From: Deinococcus aquatilis DSM 23025
Lineage (GTDB): Bacteria; Deinococcota; Deinococci; Deinococcales; Deinococcaceae
Assembly: GCF_000378445.1 (NCBI RefSeq)
Contig: NZ_KB899696.1
Span: 62,001-126,000, forward strand
DNA: 64,000 nt
Direction: 5' to 3'
In this document: one piece after another, positions 26,980 to 39,962 of the stretch
Layout: each line of letters starts with the position of its first letter
Position numbering within the stretch: position 1 is the stretch's first letter
The notes under the pieces: model-generated
What the model was told of the DNA's origin: nothing
The model's input: only the letters and a program-made list of their open reading frames with translations
Database searches by the model: none
Made by a program: the position numbers and the translations under genes

Positions 26980-27551
26980 GGCTCAGGCCGAATTGTGATC
27001 TGGCTGGCCGCCGTCTGCATCTCTGGCGTAGCGCTCAGGGAGGCCAGCCACCTCGCCGCTTCCCCCGGCGAACGCAACCGAATCACGCCCAGTTGCGGAA
27101 ACTGCGCGATCCGCTGCGGCGTTTCCCGTCTGCGTTTCCAGTGGGTGCGGAAAAACCACGGCAAGACGCTCTCCCGCGAGAATTGCCCGCGCAGGCTTTC
27201 GCGGTTGCCGTTCCAGAGTTCCTGCTGCGTGACCACCCGCCGCACGGTGCGCCGCAGCAATCTCCAGAACACCAACGGGGCCGGATAATCCAGCCACACC
27301 AGCGTATCGGCCCGCGACCAGCCGATGTCCTGCGCCTTGCTGTAATTGCCGTCCATGACCCAGGCACTCTGGGCCGTAAACGCGGTGACCTGCGCCCGAA
27401 ATTGCTCTGTGGGCGCAGGCTGCCAGCCGGGTTGATGGTTCCATGCATCCTGCTCGCCGTGTGGCAGGCCCAGACGCCCGGCAATAGCCCGCGCCAAGGT
27501 GGTTTTGCCGCTGCCCGTTGTTCCGATCACCAAAATGCGCTGCACGGGCAC
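26970..27551 (-). CDS. P-loop kinase-like ATPase (DNA topology modulation protein FlaR/adenylate-kinase-like)
   Basis: The product is a 193-residue protein with Walker A LVIGTTGSGKTTLARAIA at residues 6-23. The HGEQDAWNHQPGW segment, MDGNYSKAQDIGWSRADTLVWLDYP, and LLRRTVRRVVTQQELWNGNRE with SVLPWFFRTHWKRR (a lid-like region) match the FlaR/AAA_17 group of small kinase-like proteins with unknown substrate. Start GTG 27551 or 27545 gives the usual family N-terminus; the longer frame to 27581 adds an odd Cys/Pro-rich stretch. It overlaps the end of the GH13 gene by 10 bp tail to tail. Confidence 0.8.
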   Translation of the reverse strand: MPVQRILVIGTTGSGKTTLARAIAGRLGLPHGEQDAWNHQPGWQPAPTEQFRAQVTAFTAQSAWVMDGNYSKAQDIGWSRADTLVWLDYPAPLVFWRLLRRTVRRVVTQQELWNGNRESLRGQFSRESVLPWFFRTHWKRRRETPQRIAQFPQLGVIRLRSPGEAARWLASLSATPEMQTAASQITIRPEPQP

Positions 27552-27667
27552 AGAAAAGCATGGGGAGCAGGCTGGGCGCATAGGCTGATTGGCTCATATC
27601 GGCAGGGCAGGCGACCCTTCTGTTCAGGGTCAGGCGAGACTGTTCTGGAATCCGGCGCGATCCGTAT

Positions 27668-27673
27668 TACACT
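27668..27673 (+). promoter_or_regulatory. -10 box TACACT, leaderless promoter
   Basis: TACACT ends 8 nt before ATG 27682. Confidence 0.55.
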
Positions 27674-27681
27674 TGTGCCAC

Positions 27682-28062
<381 letters not shown>

Positions 28063-28073
28063 AAAAGCGGGTA

Positions 28074-28156
28074 GTGGTCAGTAGGAAGTGGGAAAAGAGA
28101 AGGGCAAAACACCCAAACTCAATGGGGTTTTGCCCTTTCCACTATCCACTGACCAC
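28074..28156. repeat. Long hairpin repeat (GTGGTCAGTGG family), copy 3
   Basis: GTGGTCAGTAGG...GGGCAAAAC pairs with GTTTTGCCC...CCACTGACCAC with small mismatches. It is one long hairpin between convergent genes ending at 28062 and 28166. It may serve as a bidirectional terminator. Confidence 0.65.
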
Positions 28157-28165
28157 TCCCAAGTT

Positions 28166-28624
28166 TTAGATCACCGTAAAGGCGAAAAACCCCGCCCCCA
28201 CCCCCAGCAGCGTTCCAATCCCCACTTCCAGATAAGTGTGGCCCAGCAGCACCCGCAGCGGTAGAGGCGCAAATCCCTCGCGCACCACGGCCCGCAGTTC
28301 GTCTACGAGTTCGTTGAGGAGGCGGGCCTGCATGCCGCTGCTGTGGCGTACCCCGGTGGCGTCGTACATGACGATCAGGGCGAAAACGGCGCTGGCGGCA
28401 AACAGCGGGCTGCCCACGCCCTGCGTCAGGCCGATGCCCGTGGTCAGGGCCGCCACCATGGCAGAGTGACTGCTGGGCATGCCGCCCGTTTCCATAAAGG
28501 CAGCGGGCCGCCAGCGCCGCTCTATCAATAGGATCAGGAGGACTTTGAGAACTTGCGCCCCCGTGGAGGCCAGCACAGCCGTCAGGAGCCAGCGGTTTCC
28601 GAGAAGTTCAGCGAACGTATTCAC
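28166..28624 (-). CDS. Divergent PAP2 family (DUF212/YuiD-like) membrane protein
   Basis: The 152-residue protein has several membrane spans. It carries the PAP2-like signature GGMPSSHSAMVAAL (about residues 47-60) and a second one, DATGVRHSSGMQARLLNE. It ends LGHTYLEVGIGTLLGVGAGFFAF, as in YuiD and its plant relatives. The family is related to phosphatidic acid phosphatases; an actual substrate is not known. It lies downstream of folD on the same strand, 56 bp away, and may be in that operon. Confidence 0.85.
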   Translation of the reverse strand: MNTFAELLGNRWLLTAVLASTGAQVLKVLLILLIERRWRPAAFMETGGMPSSHSAMVAALTTGIGLTQGVGSPLFAASAVFALIVMYDATGVRHSSGMQARLLNELVDELRAVVREGFAPLPLRVLLGHTYLEVGIGTLLGVGAGFFAFTVI

Positions 28625-28679
28625 GCGGCGTTCAGTTTAGCGGGTGAAAAGAATTGCACTCTGTTCCAGTTTGCACAGG

Positions 28680-29585
28680 TCAGCCTGAACTGCGGGCCAC
28701 CGCCTGCGTTTCTGCCGCTGTGACCGTATTCGCCAGCAGTTGCGCGATGGTCAGCGGCCCCACGCCTCCCGGCACTGGGGTCAGTGCGCCCGCCACCGCC
28801 GCCACGTCCGGGTGAACATCGCCCGTCAGGTGGCCTTTGCCGTCCGCGCCGACGATCCGGTTGATCCCCACATCCACGACGGTCGCTCCGGGCCTGACCA
28901 TCTCGGGCGTGATCAGGTGGGCGCGGCCCACGGCGGCGAACAGCAGATCGGCTTCCCGCGTCACTGCGCCCAGATCAGGCGTGCGGCTGTGGGCAATGGT
29001 CACGGTGGCATGGGCATTGAGCAGCATGGCTGCCAGAGGTCGCCCCACGATGTGGCTGCGGCCCACGATCACGGCCCGCGCCCCGGCCACCGGAATGCTG
29101 TAGTGGCCCAGCATGTACATGATTCCGGCGGGGGTGCAGGGAGCCAGCACCGGGCGGCCCGCCCACAGCTCGCCCACATTCACCGGATGAAAACCGTCCA
29201 CGTCTTTACGCGGGTCGATGGCGTGCAGCACAGCCTGTTCGGACACATGGGCAGGCAGGGGCAACTGCACCAGAATGCCGTTGACGGTGTGGTCGGCGTT
29301 CAGGCGGGCCACCAGCGCCAGCAGTTCGGCCTGCGAGGTGGTTTCGGGCAGCGCGTACACAGTGCTTTGCAGGCCCACTTCCCGCGCTTTGCGGTCTTTG
29401 CCGCGCACATAGCTGACGCTGGCGGGATCGTCACCCAGCCGCACGATAGACAGGTGCGGGGACGACTCCAACCGGGCTGCGCGGGCGGCAGCGTCGGCCA
29501 GCAGCGCGGCGGCGGCGGGCGGCCCCGGCAGTGGCCGAGCAACGTTCGGGCCAGCAGCGCTCAGACCCGCTGAGGCGTCGGTCAC
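28680..29585 (-). CDS. folD: Bifunctional methylenetetrahydrofolate dehydrogenase / cyclohydrolase
   Basis: It converts 5,10-methylene-THF to 10-formyl-THF for purine and formyl-Met synthesis. The 301-residue protein shows the catalytic Tyr-Lys region [17 protein letters not shown], then [35 protein letters not shown], and the dinucleotide-binding [17 protein letters not shown]. The GTG start overlaps the nusB stop by 4 nt (GTGA). The N-terminus is slightly longer than usual, with an Ala/Pro-rich lead-in. Confidence 0.95.
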   Translation of the reverse strand: MTDASAGLSAAGPNVARPLPGPPAAAALLADAAARAARLESSPHLSIVRLGDDPASVSYVRGKDRKAREVGLQSTVYALPETTSQAELLALVARLNADHTVNGILVQLPLPAHVSEQAVLHAIDPRKDVDGFHPVNVGELWAGRPVLAPCTPAGIMYMLGHYSIPVAGARAVIVGRSHIVGRPLAAMLLNAHATVTIAHSRTPDLGAVTREADLLFAAVGRAHLITPEMVRPGATVVDVGINRIVGADGKGHLTGDVHPDVAAVAGALTPVPGGVGPLTIAQLLANTVTAAETQAVARSSG

Positions 29586-30094
29586 TCGTCGGCCTCGGCT
29601 TCCGCGCCGCCTTCTACGCTGGGCACGGCAGGTGCGGTTTGCAGGGTGCGGCTCAGGCCCGCCAGCACACCGTTCACGAAGCGGCCCGAATCGTCGCCGC
29701 CGAATTTGCGGGCAATTCGCACGGCACTTTCAATGACTGGAGGGTGCGCCGTGCCCGTATACATCATCTCGAAGGTGGCGAGGCGCAGCACATTCAGGTC
29801 GGTCTGGGCCATCTGATCGAAGCTCCAGCCCCGAATGGTCTGGCGCAGGGTCTGATCGATGGAATCGCGGTGCGTCACGAGACCGTCCACCAGTTCGCGG
29901 GCAAACGTGACGGCGTCTGGGGCCAGTTGCGGAAAGGTGTCGTCGCCCTCGCGCATTTCGCCCTCTGCACGGGTAAACACGTCGCTCAGGGGCAGGTCGC
30001 CCCGATCCGCCTGAAACAGCGCCCTGAACGCAAATTCACGGGCAGCGCGGCGCGTGCCGACAGGCTGATTGGCCTTCTCACGGCGGCGGGTCAA
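29582..30094 (-). CDS. nusB: Transcription antitermination factor NusB
   Basis: NusB binds boxA RNA with S10 in rRNA antitermination. The 170-residue helical product shows the family start [62 protein letters not shown] and the end [25 protein letters not shown]. It begins with TTG, which overlaps the stop of the upstream Asp23-like gene (TTGA). A C-terminal acidic tail ([12 protein letters not shown]) is extra. This gives a three-gene operon with folD, as in Bacillus yqhY-nusB-folD. Confidence 0.95.
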   Translation of the reverse strand: MTRRREKANQPVGTRRAAREFAFRALFQADRGDLPLSDVFTRAEGEMREGDDTFPQLAPDAVTFARELVDGLVTHRDSIDQTLRQTIRGWSFDQMAQTDLNVLRLATFEMMYTGTAHPPVIESAVRIARKFGGDDSGRFVNGVLAGLSRTLQTAPAVPSVEGGAEAEADE

Positions 30095-30462
30095 GCGTGG
30101 CCTCCTTTGGGCAAAGTCACGTCTAGCACAGTCACGTTGACGGCTTTCACTTTCAGACCGGTCATCAGTTCTACGTTTTCGCAGACGGCCCGCTGGGCCT
30201 GCGCGGCCAGCCCGGTCAGGTTGCGGCCAAATTCGATGTTCAGGCCCACATCGACCGTCACGGCCTGACCTTCACGGGTCACTTTCAGGGCGCGGGGGCG
30301 GCGGGGATTGCCCTGATTTCGCAGCACTTCGCCCACATTCAAAGAAGCGTGCGCCACTTCGATGCCTTCGATGCCTTCCAGCGTGGCCTGCGTGATATCG
30401 GTCAGGACGTTGCGGCTGATTTCGACTTCGGGTTGAGACGGTTGGGGGGGGTTGTTCGCCAT
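30091..30462 (-). CDS. Asp23/Gls24 family envelope stress-related protein
   Basis: The 123-residue product begins [39 protein letters not shown], the normal Asp23/Gls24 N-terminus. It ends with [44 protein letters not shown]. The family is linked to alkaline or envelope stress, or to membrane-lipid regulation in Firmicutes (YqhY). ATG 30462 has GGAGGC upstream; a TATACACT box lies about 50 nt before it. The end overlaps the TTG start of nusB. Confidence 0.9.
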   Translation of the reverse strand: MANNPPQPSQPEVEISRNVLTDITQATLEGIEGIEVAHASLNVGEVLRNQGNPRRPRALKVTREGQAVTVDVGLNIEFGRNLTGLAAQAQRAVCENVELMTGLKVKAVNVTVLDVTLPKGGHA

Positions 30463-30815
30463 GCTTGATGCCTCCACGCGACCCGCAATCACCGGGGCCG
30501 CCAATAGGCACAGTGTATAGGCACAGCGCCGTATAGGCGCAGCGTCAGGGTGGGCACAGATGGGCATGGGTTAGAGCTGGATGCGGGTTGTAGGCCAGAG
30601 GGAATGGAAAACGCAGGGCGGATGAAGGGAGAAAGAGTTGCGAATCTTGGAAAGGAAGCTGGAAGCCTGCCAGACCGAGCCGCGTCATTTTAACTGTGAA
30701 TTAACATACATCCCACATTGTAATCATGTCACTATATCTGCTTGATGCCGGGTGGTGCGCCGTTTTCTTCACCTTAGGCGGTGCTCTGCCTGGCCCATCG
30801 ACGGGAGGATTTGTT

Positions 30816-32384
30816 ATGTCAAAATTAATGTTTGCCGCCCTCGGTTCCGCCCTGCTGCTGAGTTCCTGCACCATGATGCAAAGCAGCAGCGCCCTGAAAT
30901 TTGATGACACCAAGTACACTGCCGGTTCCGTTACGGTAGACGGCAAGACCTACAAATACCGCGCTTATACCGTCGTCTACGTGACCAATCCAGTAGACAC
31001 GAAGTATCAGAGCATGAACATCTATGTGCCCGAGGAGTACTTCGATGGTCAGGGCAGCGGGAAGTACACCGCCCAAACTGCGCCGATCTTTCTGCCCAAT
31101 CAGGTGGGCGGGTATCTGCCTGCCGAACCCGGCAACATGACCCGCAGCGGCATGGGTGGCGGCCCTGCTCCAACGGGTGGTACGGCTCCAACAGGCGGCA
31201 CAGCGACCACCGGGGCTACCACCGGAGCAACTGTACCGAGCGGCACCGCCCCAGCCTCCACTTCTGCCATACAGGTGGCGCTGTCACGCGGGTATGTGGT
31301 GGCCGCACCCGGCGCACGGGGCCGCACGCTGAAAACCGAAAAGGGCGAGTATTACGGCAAGGCTCCCGCCGCCATTGTGGATTTGAAGGCTGCCGTGGCC
31401 TACCTGCACTTCAATGACGCCCGCATGCCGGGGAACGCCGGGAAGATCATCTCGAACGGCACGAGTGCGGGCGGGGCACTGTCGGCCCTGCTGGGGGCCA
31501 GCGGAGACAACCCCGACTACCTGCCTTACCTGAAGGCGCTGGGCGCGGCTCCGGCCAGCACCAGCGTATATGCGGTATCGAGTTACTGCCCGATCACCAA
31601 TCTGGATCATGCCGACGCCGCCTACGAATGGCAATTCAACGGCGTGAACAACTTCCAGACCATGCAGTTTTCACGAGATGCCAGTGGTCAGATGGTACGG
31701 AGTATGGTCAACGGCACCCTCCCCAGCGACCAGATTGCCGTCTCAAACACCCTGAAACCACAGTTTACGACTTATCTGAACAGCCTGAATCTGAAAAACA
31801 GTGACCAGCCCCTGACCCTGGATGCCAGCGGCAACGGCAGTTTCAAGGCATTTGTGGCGTCCTGGATGGCCCAGTCAGCGCAAAAAGCACTGGACAGTGG
31901 AACCGACCTGAGCAAGGCCACATACCTGACGATTCAGAACGGCAAGGTCACTGCCGTAGACTTTGACGCTTATGCCCTCGCAGTGGGACGGCAAAAAACC
32001 CCCACCGCCTTCGATGGCCTGAGCCTGAATACGGGTGAAAACCAGCTCTTCGGCACATCCACGGCGGACAACCAACACTTCACCGTGTTCGGGAAGGCCA
32101 ACAGCAAGGTCAGCGGTACGCTCGCTGATCCGCAAACCGTGAAGCTGATGAACCCCCTCAATTACATCGCCACTTCCGGCACCACCACGGCCCAACACTG
32201 GCGTATCCGCCACGGCACGGCAGACAAGGACACGTCTCTGGCTATCCCGACCATCCTTGCCACGAAACTTCAGAACAGCGGCTATGACGTGGATTTCTGG
32301 ATGCCCTGGAACCAGGGACATGGGGGCGACTACGACCTGAGCAGCCTGTTCGACTGGGCCGACAGTGTCTCAACCAAGTCCTAA
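30816..32384 (+). CDS. Tannase/feruloyl esterase-like alpha/beta hydrolase lipoprotein
   Basis: The product is a 522-residue lipoprotein; the lipobox LLSSC is at about residues 14-18. The nucleophile elbow is NGTSAGGALSALLGASGDNP (GxSxG), which resembles subtype B tannases. The putative acid is in DYDL/DVDFW near the end, and the His is in NQGHGGDYDL. A Gly/Thr/Pro-rich run lies at about residues 108-150 (APTGGTAPTGGTATTG) before the catalytic core. ATG 30816 follows GGGAGGAT. The substrate is unproven; the protein should sit in the cell envelope. Confidence 0.8.
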   Translation: MSKLMFAALGSALLLSSCTMMQSSSALKFDDTKYTAGSVTVDGKTYKYRAYTVVYVTNPVDTKYQSMNIYVPEEYFDGQGSGKYTAQTAPIFLPNQVGGYLPAEPGNMTRSGMGGGPAPTGGTAPTGGTATTGATTGATVPSGTAPASTSAIQVALSRGYVVAAPGARGRTLKTEKGEYYGKAPAAIVDLKAAVAYLHFNDARMPGNAGKIISNGTSAGGALSALLGASGDNPDYLPYLKALGAAPASTSVYAVSSYCPITNLDHADAAYEWQFNGVNNFQTMQFSRDASGQMVRSMVNGTLPSDQIAVSNTLKPQFTTYLNSLNLKNSDQPLTLDASGNGSFKAFVASWMAQSAQKALDSGTDLSKATYLTIQNGKVTAVDFDAYALAVGRQKTPTAFDGLSLNTGENQLFGTSTADNQHFTVFGKANSKVSGTLADPQTVKLMNPLNYIATSGTTTAQHWRIRHGTADKDTSLAIPTILATKLQNSGYDVDFWMPWNQGHGGDYDLSSLFDWADSVSTKS

Positions 32385-32443
32385 ACCCTGAGCGACATGA
32401 ATGAGAGTGCCTCACCTGCTCTGTGATGATGCACTCCCACCAC

Positions 32444-34516
<2,073 letters not shown>

Positions 34517-34718
34517 GATGGCAGCCTAGCATTCCGGCCCTCGGCGGCCCAGCGCAGAAATGTAAAGCCGCATTGAGCAACACAGAGCCGGGACAGATTG
34601 CAAAGCTGACCAACTTAAAGAAATCCTAAAGAACGCCTCAGCAGTCCCTTCCCTTTTTGCTCATCCACGTCAGGCTCACGGTGACCCAGGGCAGGGTCTA
34701 GACACAGGGCAGATTGCG

Positions 34719-34724
34719 TATACT
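34719..34724 (+). promoter_or_regulatory. -10 box TATACT of the BMP gene
   Basis: TATACT stands about 43 nt before ATG 34768. The -35 is weak (GTCTAG-like). CCGGAGGA provides a ribosome site, so this gene has a conventional leader. Confidence 0.5.
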
Positions 34725-34767
34725 CTATCTAAGCATTCCGTTTAAACCAAACCCCGGAGGATCACCC

Positions 34768-35883
34768 ATGAAAACCAGTTCCATCAAGAAAGGCCTGACT
34801 CTTGCCCTTGCCCTCAGCACCACCCTTGCCGCCGCGCAGGGAGCCGTTCGCGTGGGCATGGCCTACGACGCAGGCGGAAAAGCCGACAAGAGCTTTAACC
34901 AGAGCGCCTACGAAGGCAGCCAGCGGGCCTCCAAAGCCCTCGGCATTCAGGTCAAAGACTTTGAACCCAGCGATCCCAGCCAGGTCATTCAGGGCATCCG
35001 TTCGTTTGCCACTGAAGGCTTCGACCTGACCATCGGCGTGGGCTTTGCCAACAACGCCAGCATTTCTCAGGTCGCCAAAGAGAACCCCGACCTCTACTTC
35101 GGACTGATCGACGACGTGAGCGCCGCCAAGAACGTCGCCAGCCTCGTGTTCAAGGAAGAAGAGGGCAGCTACCTCGTGGGCTACCTCGCCGCGATGAACA
35201 GCAGCACCGGCGTTCTGGGCTTCGTGGGCGGCATGGACATCCCCCTGATCCACAAGTTCGAAGCGGGCTACACGGCGGGCGCCAAAGCCGCCAACCCCAA
35301 GGTCAAGGTCTACGCCCAGTACGTCGGCACCACCCCCGACGCCTGGAACAACCCCGGCAAGGCCAAGGAAATCGCGGCCAGCATGCGTTCTCGCGGCGCT
35401 GACATCATCTTCGCGGCAGCAGGCGGCAGCGGCAACGGCGTCATCGACTACATCAAGCAGACCCAGTGCCTCAAGGCAGGCAGCCTGCCCAGCGGCGTAA
35501 AGTTTGCGACCAACAACTTTGCCAACGTGGGCAAGAGCGCCAGCTACAAGAACGCCTGCGCTGGCAACACCCGCCCCATGTTCTTTATCGGCGTGGACAG
35601 CAACCAGAACTACCTCGGCGACTTCGACAAGAACCCCGCCACGTTGAACCACGGCCTGACCTCCATGCTCAAGCGCGTAGACAACGCCGTCTACGCCCTG
35701 ATCAAGGACGTGAAGGGCGGCAGCTTCAAGGGCGGAGAGCGCCGCTTCGGTCTGAAGGAAGGCGGCGTGGGCTACGCCGTGGACGCCTACAACAAGGGCC
35801 TGATCAGCAGCACGCAGGTCGCCAAGGTCGAAGCCGTCAAGGCCCAGATCGTCAGCGGCAAGATCAAGGTTCCCAACAAGTAA
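34768..35883 (+). CDS. BMP-family ABC transporter substrate-binding protein
   Basis: The 371-residue product has a signal peptide (LTLALALSTTLAAAQG). Motifs are VGMAYDAGGKADKSFNQSAYEGSQRASKALG, LTIGVGFANNASIS, EEGSYLVGYLAAMNSSTGVLGFVGGMD, and FIGVDSNQNYLGDFDKNPATLNHGLTSMLKRVDNAVYALI. It is very similar to the protein at 23689. CCGGAGGA precedes the ATG, and the codon usage (AAG, CTC, GGC) suggests high expression. A terminator follows at 35916. A nucleoside ligand is inferred from family only; the importer genes are not in this window. Confidence 0.93.
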   Translation: MKTSSIKKGLTLALALSTTLAAAQGAVRVGMAYDAGGKADKSFNQSAYEGSQRASKALGIQVKDFEPSDPSQVIQGIRSFATEGFDLTIGVGFANNASISQVAKENPDLYFGLIDDVSAAKNVASLVFKEEEGSYLVGYLAAMNSSTGVLGFVGGMDIPLIHKFEAGYTAGAKAANPKVKVYAQYVGTTPDAWNNPGKAKEIAASMRSRGADIIFAAAGGSGNGVIDYIKQTQCLKAGSLPSGVKFATNNFANVGKSASYKNACAGNTRPMFFIGVDSNQNYLGDFDKNPATLNHGLTSMLKRVDNAVYALIKDVKGGSFKGGERRFGLKEGGVGYAVDAYNKGLISSTQVAKVEAVKAQIVSGKIKVPNK

Positions 35884-35915
35884 ATTTCAGCGCAGTAAGT
35901 TTCAGTTTAAACAGG

Positions 35916-35939
35916 GCGGCCTCTTCGGGGGCCGCTTTT
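35916..35939 (+). terminator. Terminator of the BMP gene
   Basis: GCGGCC (35916-35921) pairs with GGCCGC (35930-35935), followed by TTTT. Confidence 0.75.
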
Positions 35940-36008
35940 GTTCTGGGGTGTGGGAGGTGGGGTATGGAGAGGAAGTGTAGAGGGCGGAGAGCAGAAAGAC
36001 CAAAGTGC

Positions 36009-36036
36009 AAGGCCCGCAAATTTCTCGGCGGGCCTT
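36009..36036 (-). terminator. Hairpin downstream of the amino-acid permease gene
   Basis: AAGGCCCGC (36009-36017) pairs with GCGGGCCTT (36028-36036). No long T-run follows on the minus strand. Confidence 0.5.
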
Positions 36037-36060
36037 GATACGCGAAGGTGATGCAGTCGG

Positions 36061-36855
36061 CTAGCGGCTGCCCACTTTCACCCGTTTTTCCAACTGATCA
36101 GTAAACAGCGTCATAACTGTGGTCAGGGCCAGGTAGACAGCGGCCACCGTCGTGAGCACCGGAATCGGCTCAAAGCTTTCGCTGCTGACCCGTGATCCAG
36201 CCAACGTCAGTTCCAGTAGCGCAATAGAACTTGCCAGAGAGGAGTCTTTGAGGAGGGCCACGAGGTTATTGACCAACGGCGGCACCACGATTCGCAGTGC
36301 CTGAGGCAACACCACCGTAGACATAGTTTGCGCCCCGTTCAGACCAAGGCTGCGGGCGGCCTCGCCCTGTCCGGGGGGAATGGCAAGAATGCCCGCCCGG
36401 ATCACTTCGGCGTTGTACGCCCCCACGTTCAGAGACAGCGCCACCACCGCAGACCAGAACTCGTTGAGTTCGATGTCGATGCCGATACCTTTGAGAAGTG
36501 GCGGCACAGCGTTGTAGACGAACAGAATTTGCACCAGCAGCGGCGTGCCCCGCACCAGCCAGATAAAAATGCTGGCGGGCAGACGTACCCACCACAGCGC
36601 ACTGGTTCTCTGAATACCTGCGATTACGCCCAAGATCAGCCCAATCAGGCCGCTGACCACGGTGAGTTGCAGGGTCATCCGTGCACCTTCTACAAACAGA
36701 TCGGCACGCGGGCCAATCGGATCGGGCATCTGGCGCAAGATGACTGTAATCAGTAAGAAGAGCAGCAAGAAGGCGGCGGCGGCTCCCCCGAACCACAGCA
36801 GGAGGGTGCCGCCGCCCATAGGCTGCTGACGCGGCGTGGCTTTGGGTGTGGTCAT
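36061..36855 (-). CDS. Polar amino-acid ABC transporter permease (His/Glu/Gln family)
   Basis: The 264-residue protein has about five membrane spans. The N-terminal one is LLLWFGGAAAAFLLLFLLITVIL. It shows the HisM/GlnP-type EAA loop AIPPGQGEAARSLGLNGAQTMSTVVLPQALRIVVPPLVN at about residues 165-205, and the domain start ARMTLQLTVVSGLIGLILGV. I prefer ATG 36855 to GTG 36867. It lies downstream of the binding-protein gene at 37097 on the same strand, so the two probably form one importer; the matching ATPase is not adjacent. Confidence 0.87.
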   Translation of the reverse strand: MTTPKATPRQQPMGGGTLLLWFGGAAAAFLLLFLLITVILRQMPDPIGPRADLFVEGARMTLQLTVVSGLIGLILGVIAGIQRTSALWWVRLPASIFIWLVRGTPLLVQILFVYNAVPPLLKGIGIDIELNEFWSAVVALSLNVGAYNAEVIRAGILAIPPGQGEAARSLGLNGAQTMSTVVLPQALRIVVPPLVNNLVALLKDSSLASSIALLELTLAGSRVSSESFEPIPVLTTVAAVYLALTTVMTLFTDQLEKRVKVGSR

Positions 36856-37031
36856 GCGCCCACCCACAGGAGGTCAGGGCAGAAACGTGATCCAGTCAGG
36901 TTTTGCATTGGTTGAATGATGTCACATCTGCTACAGATAAGGAGCTGTTTGGCTGAACATCTTCTGGGTTTCCGCTGCATTCAGTGACCTCGACAGGCGA
37001 AAGTTAGGAGCAAGAATATTGACGCAGACCA

Positions 37032-37059
37032 GAGGGCGGCCTTTCCCAGCGCCGCCCTC
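37032..37059. other. Hairpin between binding-protein and permease genes
   Basis: GAGGGCGGC (37032-37040) pairs with GCCGCCCTC (37051-37059). It lies just after the binding-protein stop. It could protect the upstream mRNA or partly terminate, giving more binding protein than permease. Confidence 0.55.
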
Positions 37060-37096
37060 ACAAACCCCCATCGGGATTGTCAACTGTTTTCAGGTC

Positions 37097-37867
37097 TCAG
37101 TTTTTGCAGCGCACATCCTGACCGAAGTATTTGCCGCTGATCTTGGCGTAGGTGCCGTCGCTCAGGGACTTGGTCAGTGCAGCGTTCAGTTCCTTCAGCA
37201 GGCTGGAATTGCCCTTCTGCACAGCCATGCCGATCCGCTCATTGAACAGCAGCGCACCCTGCACAACCTTGCCTTTCTGCGCCTTCACCAGTTCGATACC
37301 GGTGAATTTGTCGCCTACCCACACATCGGCGCGGCCCGCCATCAACGCAGCCTGCGCGTCGGTGTCTTTGGGGAAGGTCTTCACGTCTTTGACGCCGGAA
37401 ACTTTCCGCACGTTTTCGAGGTAGGTGGTGCCGACCTGTACGGCCACCGTTTTGCCGCTGAGGGCCGCTGCGGTCATGGGGCCGCCGGGCTTGGTCACGA
37501 TGGCACCGCCCGTGCAGTAATGAGGACTGGCGAAATCCACCGCTTTGGCCCGCTCAGGCGTGATGCCGTGGCTGGCAATGACGAAGTCGTATCGATCGCT
37601 TTTCAGGCCGATCAGCAGGTTATCGAAGGGTTGCGTGACCCACTGCACTTTCAGGCCGAGACCCTTGGCGAGTTCGTTGGCAAGATCGACCTCAAAACCG
37701 GTCAGTTCCTTGCCCTTCAATACGTTGAAAGGAGGAAACGCGCCTTCAGTGGCAATCTTGATAGTGCCGCTCTTCTTGATATCGGCCCAGGTGCGGGCCT
37801 GTGCAGTGCTGGCAAGCAGGGCAAGGGCGGTGAGGGTCAGGAGGGCGGTCTGTAGAGGTCGCTTCAT
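37097..37867 (-). CDS. Amino-acid ABC transporter substrate-binding protein (SBP_bac_3)
   Basis: The 256-residue product has a signal peptide (LQTALLTLTALALLASTAQA). The family-3 binding fold shows IKIATEGAFPPFNVLKGKELTGFEVDLANELAKGLGLKVQW, YDFVIASHGITPERAKAVDFASPHY and GKTVAVQVGTTYLEN. It binds a polar amino acid; the exact ligand is not readable. ATG 37867 follows GGAGAACC and is better than 37888. A permease gene lies 241 bp downstream. Confidence 0.9.
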   Translation of the reverse strand: MKRPLQTALLTLTALALLASTAQARTWADIKKSGTIKIATEGAFPPFNVLKGKELTGFEVDLANELAKGLGLKVQWVTQPFDNLLIGLKSDRYDFVIASHGITPERAKAVDFASPHYCTGGAIVTKPGGPMTAAALSGKTVAVQVGTTYLENVRKVSGVKDVKTFPKDTDAQAALMAGRADVWVGDKFTGIELVKAQKGKVVQGALLFNERIGMAVQKGNSSLLKELNAALTKSLSDGTYAKISGKYFGQDVRCKN

Positions 37868-38030
37868 GGTTCTCCTTAAATGAATCACGTCTTCCCTGTG
37901 TGGGAAAGCGGGGTGGTTGAGATGCGGCAGTCTAGCGCCAGATGAAAGCCGGGTAAAGGCAAGCCGGATGAGAAGCCGACGCCGGGCCAGAAACGCTGGA
38001 TCAGACCCACAGTCTCAGATGCAGCACAAC

Positions 38031-38066
38031 AAAACTGCGCCGCCCTCCGGTGGGGAGGCGGCGCAG
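38031..38066 (-). terminator. Terminator of the MsmK/UgpC-type ATPase gene
   Basis: CTGCGCCGCC (38035-38044) pairs with GGCGGCGCAG (38057-38066). On the minus strand the stem is followed by TTTTG. Confidence 0.75.
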
Positions 38067-38093
38067 ATCAGAGCAGTTTCAGAACAACTGAAA

Positions 38094-39296
<1,203 letters not shown>

Positions 39297-39549
39297 GAGT
39301 GTGCCTACCTTTCGCCCCTGCTCTTGTCCGTGAATGGTGCCTCTGCGCGTGGGCAGAAACGGGCCGGACAACCGGGGTACGCTGAACGAGAATCCGGGGT
39401 TTACGTTGTTGCCGTGCTGACCCGTGAAGTTTACCACGCCGGGCAGGACTTTGGGTGTGGACTTGGTCTAGATCGGCCTCTGACGGGAGGTGGGACGGAG
39501 GCACCCCCGCCTCCGCCTAAAGTCGGTTTCCGCCCTCATCTGCGCCGCC

Positions 39550-39555
39550 TACACT
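39550..39555 (+). promoter_or_regulatory. -10 box TACACT, leaderless promoter
   Basis: TACACT ends 6 nt before ATG 39562. TTCCGC (39528-39533) is a possible -35 with a 16-bp spacer. Confidence 0.65.
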
Positions 39556-39561
39556 GGGGAT

Positions 39562-39876
39562 ATGAGCTTTGTCCGCAAGCCCCGGCCCTATTCTTCGGGT
39601 CTGACTTCTTCTGGATTTCCCTCTGGATTGAATTCTTCTGGTCTGGGGGCCACGCCGACGCCTCCCAAACCCGCGCGGCAGCGGCGACCCCGGCCCGAAA
39701 AAACTCCATCTGCGCCCCGCCAGCCGCGCTCTTCCTGGGCCACAGCAGTCACGGCGCTGGCCGTGCTGGGCATGCTGCTCATCTCCATCGTGGGCGTGTC
39801 GGGCCTTGCCAATCAGGTGTGGCAGGCCGCGCAGTTCAGGTCGGCGGCGGCGGGCGTATCGGATGTGGTGCGGTGA
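39562..39876 (+). CDS. Small single-span membrane protein with Ser/Gly/Pro-rich N-terminus
   Basis: Length 104 residues. The N-terminal half is low complexity with repeated SSG triplets (SSGLTSSGFPSGLNSSG), then a Pro/Arg/Lys stretch, and one membrane segment near residues 67-87 (AVTALAVLGMLLISIVGVSGLA). A short external tail follows. It looks like a bitopic envelope protein and lies 86 bp upstream of a penicillin-binding protein gene on the same strand. A shared cell-wall role is possible, not shown. No family recognised. Confidence 0.65.
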   Translation: MSFVRKPRPYSSGLTSSGFPSGLNSSGLGATPTPPKPARQRRPRPEKTPSAPRQPRSSWATAVTALAVLGMLLISIVGVSGLANQVWQAAQFRSAAAGVSDVVR

Positions 39877-39962
39877 TCCGGGCCGCAACGTTGCCCACCT
39901 TCAGGACGTATTAGCACTGTGAACAGAAGTCAGACCCCTCGCCCTGCGTACAGGAACCCCAC

